Under the pieces are notes generated by a model. The model was not told the origin of the DNA and did not search any database. It saw only the letters and a program-made list of their open reading frames with translations. From Planctomycetota bacterium (GTDB lineage: Bacteria > Planctomycetota > UBA1135 > GCA-002686595): a stretch of DNA of 9,290 nt. The stretch covers positions 1-9,290 of the forward strand of contig JAKVCE010000063.1 of the NCBI GenBank assembly GCA_022447405.1, given 5' to 3'. The position numbers and the translations under genes were made by a program. Below, piece by piece: positions 5,370 to 9,290 of this stretch (within the stretch, counting starts at the first letter, position 1; each line of letters begins with the position of its first letter).

Positions 5370-6008
5370 ATGACGCTGATCCTAGGACGAAAAATTGGAA
5401 TGACTCAGCTCTTCGCTGAGGACGGCACGGTTGCCGGAGTGACCGTAGTCGAAGCAGGTCCCTGCGTGGTCACCCAGATCCGCACGGAGGAGAACGACGG
5501 CTATGACGCCGTCCAGCTCGGCTTCGAGGACATGCCGGATCGCTTGGTCGCTAAGCCGCAGCGCGGCCACTTCGCCAAGAACGAGATCGCGCCCAAGCGC
5601 TTCCTTCGGGAGGAGCGCCTCTCTGGGCCCGCCGAGTGCGAGCTCGGGGACGTCGTGAAGGCGGACGCCTTCGAAGAGGGAGACCTCGTCGACGTCATCG
5701 GCACCACGAAGGGTCGCGGCTTCGCTGGCACGATCAAGCGCCACGGCTTCTCCAGAGGCAAAGAGACGCACGGCTCCCACAACGTGCGGGCTCCGGGCTC
5801 GATCGGTTGCTCTGCCACCCCCTCGCGGGTGTTCAAGGGCAAGCGCTCTAGCGGCCACTACGGCAACGCCCGGAACACGACCAAGAACCTGCGCATCATG
5901 CGCATCGACGAAGAGCGCAACCTGATCTTCATCCGCGGTGGGGTCCCTGGCCCGCCGAACGGGTTCGTCCAGGTCCGCACCGCCAAGACCGGAATCAAGA
6001 AGGGCTGA
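5370..6008 (+). CDS. rplC: 50S ribosomal protein L3
   Basis: L3 binds 23S rRNA early in assembly and sends a loop toward the peptidyl transferase centre. At 212 residues it has the usual length. Seen: the N-terminal LGRKIGMTQLF (5-15), GTTKGRGFAGTIKRHGF (111-127), GSIGCSATPSRVFKGK (143-158) and SGHYGNARNT (161-170). The residue aligned with E. coli Gln150, which PrmB methylates, is Ala149, so that modification cannot occur here; many bacteria share this loss. The ATG directly begins the family start MTLILGRK. GAGG lies only 4 bases upstream, so ribosome binding looks weak. The first codons (CTA GGA CGA AAA ATT GGA) are atypical for this GC-rich operon. rplD starts 5 bases after the stop. Confidence 0.97.
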   Translation: MTLILGRKIGMTQLFAEDGTVAGVTVVEAGPCVVTQIRTEENDGYDAVQLGFEDMPDRLVAKPQRGHFAKNEIAPKRFLREERLSGPAECELGDVVKADAFEEGDLVDVIGTTKGRGFAGTIKRHGFSRGKETHGSHNVRAPGSIGCSATPSRVFKGKRSSGHYGNARNTTKNLRIMRIDEERNLIFIRGGVPGPPNGFVQVRTAKTGIKKG

Positions 6009-6013
6009 GCGTC

Positions 6014-6655
6014 ATGAAGGTCAAAAGCTACAAGGACGGGAGCGTCGGCAAGGTCGAGGTGGACGAGGGCGCCTTCGGTGAGAAGGTCCTCTATCGCACC
6101 TTGAAGGACGTCGTCGTGAACCACATGGCGAACCAGCGCCAGGGCAACCACTCCACCAAGAGCCGCGGCCAGGTGAAGGGCACCAACAAGAAGCCCTACC
6201 GCCAGAAAGGCACCGGTCGCGCGCGCGCAGGGGACATCAAGTCACCCATCCGGCGCGGCGGCGGCGTCGCCTTCGGCCCGAAGCAGCGGGATCACTCCTA
6301 CCAGCCGCCGGTCAAGCTGCGCCGTACGGCGCTGCGCTCGGCCATCGCTGGCAAGCTCCACGACGAAGAGGTCGTGGTCACTGAGTTCGGCGAGTTCTCT
6401 GCCCCCTCGGCCAAGGCCGCGCGGAAGATCCTCTCGGACCTCGGCTCGCCCAAGCGCGCAGTCATCGTCCTGAGCGAGGCCAATGAGAACGTCTACAAGT
6501 CCTTCAGGAACTTCCCGAAGGTCGAGGTCCGCACGGGCGCTGACCTCTGCGCCTACGACGTCGTGAACGGCGGCCTCGTGATCGCTGAGAGCGGCGTCCT
6601 CGAGCTGGTGGCGGAGCGCGTCGCCAACAAGAAGAACGACGGAGGTGAGGGATGA
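6014..6655 (+). CDS. rplD: 50S ribosomal protein L4
   Basis: L4 is a primary 23S rRNA binder whose long loop lines the exit-tunnel constriction. In E. coli it also represses its own S10 operon through attenuation and translation control. Seen in 213 residues: a tunnel loop KPYRQKGTGRARAG (60-73) followed by IKSPIRRGGGVAFGP (75-89), the same length as in E. coli, then the globular part with LRRTALRSAIAGKL (102-115) and AYDVVNGGLVIAESG (180-194). The macrolide-linked GTGRARAG segment looks ordinary. It starts 5 bases after rplC with no clear Shine-Dalgarno sequence; its last bases overlap the rplW start (ATGA) and carry the rplW ribosome site. As a possible autoregulator it may act on the leader before rpsJ. 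Confidence 0.97.
   Translation: MKVKSYKDGSVGKVEVDEGAFGEKVLYRTLKDVVVNHMANQRQGNHSTKSRGQVKGTNKKPYRQKGTGRARAGDIKSPIRRGGGVAFGPKQRDHSYQPPVKLRRTALRSAIAGKLHDEEVVVTEFGEFSAPSAKAARKILSDLGSPKRAVIVLSEANENVYKSFRNFPKVEVRTGADLCAYDVVNGGLVIAESGVLELVAERVANKKNDGGEG
6641..6650 (+). promoter_or_regulatory. Strong Shine-Dalgarno sequence of rplW
   Basis: GGAGGTGAGG lies within the last codons of rplD, with GGAGG ending 6 bases before the rplW ATG at 6652. Eight consecutive bases (GGAGGTGA) match the expected complement of the 16S 3' end. It is by far the best ribosome site in the window, most genes here having weak or no such site, and it shows that the organism still has a normal anti-SD. It supports translational coupling of rplD and rplW. 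Confidence 0.75.
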
Positions 6656-6939
6656 CTGGTGACCGCACATACACCCTGATCAAGAGGGCTGTCGTCACGG
6701 AGAAGGCCTCCGATGACACCGCGAACCGGAACGCGTACCACTTCCGCGTCCCTACCGACGCGTCGAAGATCGAGATCCGCGAGACGGTCGAGCGCCTCTT
6801 TGAGGTTCAGGTGACGTCAGTCAACACCCTGACCGTCCGCGGGAAGATGCGCCGCAGGGGCTACACGGCTGGGCAGAAGCCCAACTGGAAGAAGGCCATG
6901 GTGACCGTCGCTGAAGGCCAAACCATCGACATCTTCTAG
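6652..6939 (+). CDS. rplW: 50S ribosomal protein L23
   Basis: L23 sits at the tunnel exit and is the docking site for trigger factor and signal recognition particle. At 95 residues it has the usual bacterial length. Seen: VVTEKAS (14-20), the YHFRVPTDASKIEIRETVE block (29-47), LFEVQVTSVNTL (49-60), a basic loop RGKMRRRGYTAGQKPNWKKA (63-82), and AEGQTIDIF at the end. The ATG overlaps the rplD stop by four bases (ATGA) and follows a strong Shine-Dalgarno sequence, so translation is probably coupled to rplD. rplB follows after 20 bases. Nothing unusual. Confidence 0.97.
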   Translation: MTGDRTYTLIKRAVVTEKASDDTANRNAYHFRVPTDASKIEIRETVERLFEVQVTSVNTLTVRGKMRRRGYTAGQKPNWKKAMVTVAEGQTIDIF

Positions 6940-6959
6940 GAGCGCACAGGAACAGAACC

Positions 6960-7793
6960 ATGGGAATCAAGACCTACAAGCCGACCTCGCCTGGCCGTCG
7001 CGACGGGAGCGTCCTCGATTACGCGGAGCTCACGACGACGAAGCCGGAGAAGTCGCTCCTGCGCCCGCTCAAGAAGACGGGCGGTCGTAACAACCGCGGC
7101 CGGATCACCTCCCGCCGTCGCGGCGGCGGCAACAAGCGCCGCTACCGCGTGATCGACTTCAAGCGTGACAAGATCGGCGTCCCCGCTCGCGTCGCCACGA
7201 TCGAGTACGACCCGAACCGCTCATGCTTCATCTCGCTGCTCCACTACGTGGACGGAGAGAAGCGCTACATCCTGAGCCCCCTCGGCCTCGAGGTGGGGAC
7301 CATGATCCAGTCTGGCCCCGACGCGGAGCCCACCGTGGGCAACGCGATGAAGCTCAAGGACATCCCGATCGGTCTCCAGATCCACAACATCGAGCTCAAG
7401 ATCGGTCGCGGTGGTCAGATCTGCCGCACCGCAGGTGGAGCCGCCCAGCTGATGGCCCGTGAGGGTCAATACGCCGTGGTGCTCATGCCCTCCGGCGAGC
7501 TCCGCAGGATCCACATCGAGTGCATGGCGACCATCGGTCGCGTCGGCAACACCGCCCACCAGCACGTCAAGCTCGGCAAGGCCGGCCGCAACCGTCACCG
7601 CGGGCGTCGCCCGAAGGTGCGGGGCACCGCCATGAACCCTGTCGACCACCCCATGGGTGGTGGCGAGGGTCGCACCGCAGGTGGGCGTCACCCCTGCTCG
7701 CCGAAGGGCGTCCTCGCGAAGGGCGGCCGCACGCGCAGCAGGAGCAACCCCACCGACAAGTTCATCATCCGTCGTCGCAAGAAGCGTAAGTAA
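6960..7793 (+). CDS. rplB: 50S ribosomal protein L2
   Basis: L2 is needed for subunit association and for organising the peptidyl transferase region. At 277 residues it has the usual length. Seen: the N-terminal MGIKTYKPTSPGRRDGSV, TGGRNNRGRITSRRRGGGNK (40-59), RVATIEYDPNR (77-87) and the C-terminal hallmark VRGTAMNPVDHPMGGGEGRT (220-239), ending in a basic RRRKKRK tail. His230, the residue tied to peptidyl transfer in E. coli, is kept; the second His of the usual DHPHGGGEGR is Met232, a variant I recall from several bacterial phyla. AGGAG lies directly after the rplW stop and an AGGAA closer to the ATG, both modest ribosome sites. rpsS starts 20 bases after the stop. Confidence 0.98.
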   Translation: MGIKTYKPTSPGRRDGSVLDYAELTTTKPEKSLLRPLKKTGGRNNRGRITSRRRGGGNKRRYRVIDFKRDKIGVPARVATIEYDPNRSCFISLLHYVDGEKRYILSPLGLEVGTMIQSGPDAEPTVGNAMKLKDIPIGLQIHNIELKIGRGGQICRTAGGAAQLMAREGQYAVVLMPSGELRRIHIECMATIGRVGNTAHQHVKLGKAGRNRHRGRRPKVRGTAMNPVDHPMGGGEGRTAGGRHPCSPKGVLAKGGRTRSRSNPTDKFIIRRRKKRK

Positions 7794-7813
7794 CCCCAGA
7801 GCGGCAAGAACAC

Positions 7814-8095
7814 ATGTCAAGAAGCACAAAGAAAGGCCCCTTCATCGACCCGAAGCTCGCTCGGAAGGTCGCGGAGCTCAATGACTCCGATCGCAAGGAC
7901 CCGGTCACGACCTGGGCCCGCGCGTCCACCATCCCGCCGGAGTTCGTCGGACACACCTTCATGGTTCACAACGGACGCCAGCACGTGAAGGTCTTCGTCT
8001 CGGAGGACATGGTGGGTCACAAGCTCGGAGAGTTCGCGCCTACCCGCACCTTCCGCGGCCACACGAACAAGAAAGAGGGCATCAAGAAGGGCTAA
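7814..8095 (+). CDS. rpsS: 30S ribosomal protein S19
   Basis: S19 lies in the small-subunit head, pairs with S13 and touches the A-site finger of the large subunit. The 93-residue length is normal. Seen: the N-terminal SRSTKKGPFIDPKL (2-15), TTWARASTIPPEFVGHT (32-48), VHNGRQHVKVFVSEDMVGHK (51-70) and LGEFAPTRTFRGH (71-83) followed by a basic tail NKKEGIKKG. The ATG has no clear Shine-Dalgarno sequence, but the first codons are A-rich (TCA AGA AGC ACA AAG AAA), which may keep the start unstructured. rplV starts 6 bases after the stop. Confidence 0.98.
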   Translation: MSRSTKKGPFIDPKLARKVAELNDSDRKDPVTTWARASTIPPEFVGHTFMVHNGRQHVKVFVSEDMVGHKLGEFAPTRTFRGHTNKKEGIKKG

Positions 8096-8101
8096 TTCAT
8101 C

Positions 8102-8746
8102 ATGACGGCCACCCAAGCATTCACAGCGCGTCATCGCTACGCGCGGATCACCGCCCGGAAGGCGCGGCTGGTCGCGGACCAGATCCGCGGTCGCAACGCC
8201 AACCAGGCGCTCGATCACCTCCAGTTCTCCCCGCAGCGCGCCGCCGCCTTCTACCTCAAGGTGCTGCAGTCGGCGATCTCCAACGCGAGCCAGGACGAGA
8301 AGGTCAACCTCAACAACCTCTTCGTCTCGGACTGCCGCGCGGATGACGGCCCCATGCTCAACAACCGCTTGCGCTGGCGCCCCGGTCCGCAGGGCCGCGC
8401 GATGCCCTACGCCAAGAAGACCAGCCACCTGACCGTCCAGGTCAGCGAGCGCGAGGTCGTCGAGGAGGAGGCTCCCAAGCCCAAGGCGAAGAAGAAGAAA
8501 GAGGCTGCTCCCAAGGCCGAGGCGCCCGTCGAAGAGGCGCCGGTCGAGGAGGAGGCTCCCGTAGAGGAGGCCCCCGCCGAAGAGGAGGCTCCCCAAGAGG
8601 ACGCCCCGGCAGAAGAGGCCGCTGATGACGCTGCAGAAGAAGAGGCAGCTGAAGAAGAAGGCGCAGAAGAAGAAACAGCGGACGACGAGGCTGCGGATGA
8701 AGACGCAGCGGACGACGACGCGGACAACGAAAAACAGGAGAGCTGA
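8102..8746 (+). CDS. rplV: 50S ribosomal protein L22 with a long acidic C-terminal extension
   Basis: L22 binds all 23S rRNA domains; its hairpin lines the exit tunnel opposite L4 and its globular part faces the tunnel exit. The L22 core spans residues 1-118: RYARITARKARLVADQIRGR (12-31), FSPQRAAAFYLKVLQSAISN (42-61), the hairpin with GPMLNNRLRWRPGPQGRA (83-100) and KKTSHLTVQVSER (105-117). Two features stand out. The hairpin tip reads RWRPGPQGRA, where E. coli has MPRAKGRA, so it is about two residues longer and Pro-rich. After the core comes a 96-residue tail: a short Lys-rich stretch with 7 Lys (126-138), then residues 139-214 with 38 Asp/Glu, no Arg and one Lys. Typical L22 is about 110 residues. 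The tail stays in frame to a TGA three bases before rpsC and carries the rpsC ribosome site. Codon use shifts from GAG toward GAA in its second half. Confidence 0.95.
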   Translation: MTATQAFTARHRYARITARKARLVADQIRGRNANQALDHLQFSPQRAAAFYLKVLQSAISNASQDEKVNLNNLFVSDCRADDGPMLNNRLRWRPGPQGRAMPYAKKTSHLTVQVSEREVVEEEAPKPKAKKKKEAAPKAEAPVEEAPVEEEAPVEEAPAEEEAPQEDAPAEEAADDAAEEEAAEEEGAEEETADDEAADEDAADDDADNEKQES

Positions 8747-8749
8747 TTC

Positions 8750-9290
8750 GTGGGCCAGAAAGTACACCCGACCGGATATCGCATCGGCACCATCGAGCCC
8801 TGGCGCTCGCGCTGGTATGCGAGCAAGAAGGACTTCCCGAGGATGCTCGTGGAGGATCGCAAGATCCGCCAGTACATCGAGAAGGAGTTCGGCTCTGCGG
8901 GGATCCCCCGCATCGAGATCGAGCGCAGCGGCGAAGCCGTCAACGTCATCATCTACACCGCTCGCCCCGGCGTCCTCGTCGGGCGTAAGGGCGTCCGCGT
9001 AGAGGAGCTCAAGAAGGAGCTCCAGGAGCTGACGGGGATGACCTGTCACCTGACGCTTCATGAGGTCAAGCGCCCGGAGCTCGAGTCCAAGCTCGTCGCA
9101 GAGGTCGTGGCCGAGGCGCTCGAGCGCCGGATGGCCTTCCGTCGCGCGATCAAGCGCGCGGTCCAGACGACCATGCAGGCCGGCGCCAAGGGCATCAAGG
9201 TGCAGGCGAACGGACGCCTCGGCGGCGCTGAGATGGCGCGCGAGACGGTCGAGCGCGAGGGCCGCGTGCCCCTCTCCACCCTCCAGTCGC
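8750..9290 (+). CDS. rpsC: 30S ribosomal protein S3, N-terminal part (3' end outside the window)
   Basis: S3 forms part of the mRNA entry tunnel of the 30S head and contributes to mRNA helicase activity. The frame opens with GTG at 8750 and is still open at the window end (180 residues). Seen: the family start MGQKVHPTGYRIG, the KH-domain GxxG motif GRKG (78-81) in ARPGVLVGRKG, the helicase-linked R131, R132 and K135 in MAFRRAIKRAVQ, and GAKGIKVQANGRLGGAEMAR (145-164), followed by EGRVPLSTLQ. The GTG start is supported by the exact match to the family N-terminus and by AGGAG at 8736-8740, 9 bases upstream. It begins 3 bases after the rplV stop. Downstream, rplP would be expected. Confidence 0.97.
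   Translation, partial: MGQKVHPTGYRIGTIEPWRSRWYASKKDFPRMLVEDRKIRQYIEKEFGSAGIPRIEIERSGEAVNVIIYTARPGVLVGRKGVRVEELKKELQELTGMTCHLTLHEVKRPELESKLVAEVVAEALERRMAFRRAIKRAVQTTMQAGAKGIKVQANGRLGGAEMARETVEREGRVPLSTLQS

Noticed and set aside
5814..5816. Loss of the PrmB-methylated Gln (Gln150 in E. coli) in L3
   Set aside because: Many bacteria outside the proteobacteria lack this Gln; it is ordinary variation.
7653..7655. Met232 in L2 in place of the second His of DHPHGGGEGR
   Set aside because: The functionally important His230 is kept, and the Met variant is known to me from several bacterial groups, so it is not special.
8610..8740. GAA/GAG-rich repeats as a microsatellite or CRISPR-like array
   Set aside because: They are codons of the acidic L22 tail; there are no regular spaced repeats.
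7817..9061. Long open frame of about 414 codons on the - strand opposite rpsS, rplV and rpsC
   Set aside because: It is antisense to three secure ribosomal genes. Its low-complexity Ser/Leu/Phe-rich part mirrors the acidic L22 tail, and long shadow frames are expected at this GC content.

Overview
This is a GC-rich bacterial chromosome segment carrying core translation and transcription genes, all on the + strand. It holds the 3' end of rpoC, a str-type cluster (rpsL, rpsG, a Tsr3-like gene, fusA) and, directly after it, the first eight genes of an S10-type operon (rpsJ, rplC, rplD, rplW, rplB, rpsS, rplV and the 5' part of rpsC). Every protein is of bacterial type. The phylum cannot be fixed from the window. 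Several traits would fit a Planctomycetota-like or other deep-branching high-GC lineage: patchy Shine-Dalgarno use, tuf missing between fusA and rpsJ, long acidic protein tails, and structured leaders in front of ribosomal genes. This placement is an inference and is weak.

Layout. 1-1007: C-terminal part of RNA polymerase beta', ending in an acidic Pro/Ala-rich tail. 1008-1122: a gap with a good sigma70-type promoter (TTGACC-16-TAGAAT) that starts the str unit, followed by a small leader hairpin. 1123-1977: rpsL and rpsG, closed by a strong intrinsic terminator at 2006-2040. 2053-2502: a 149-residue protein that I assign to the Tsr3/DUF367 family, known mainly as an archaeal and eukaryotic rRNA aminocarboxypropyltransferase; this is the most unexpected gene here. 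2546-4594: a divergent EF-G. 4595-4871: no gene, but a second promoter (TTGACC-17-TATTTT), three short hairpins, and a long terminator-like hairpin with six T's just before rpsJ, which together look like a transcription attenuator. 4872-5177: rpsJ. 5178-5369: a gene-free gap with a long stem-loop. 5370-9290: rplC to rpsC, tightly packed with gaps of 20 bases or less and one ATGA overlap.

How the genes work together. The ribosomal proteins fall into small-subunit head/decoding parts (S12, S7, S10, S19, S3) and large-subunit core and tunnel parts (L3, L4, L23, L2, L22). EF-G moves tRNAs across these sites, and a Tsr3-type enzyme would be expected to modify the small-subunit P-site region (helix 31 in known systems). 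L4, encoded third in the S10 operon, is the classical autoregulator of that operon in E. coli, so the attenuator-like leader before rpsJ may be its target; this is inference.

Most notable: the bacterial Tsr3-like gene in the str cluster, the rpsJ leader attenuator, the roughly 96-residue acidic tail on L22, the altered domain IV tip of EF-G, and arginine at position 88 of S12, a position linked to streptomycin resistance.
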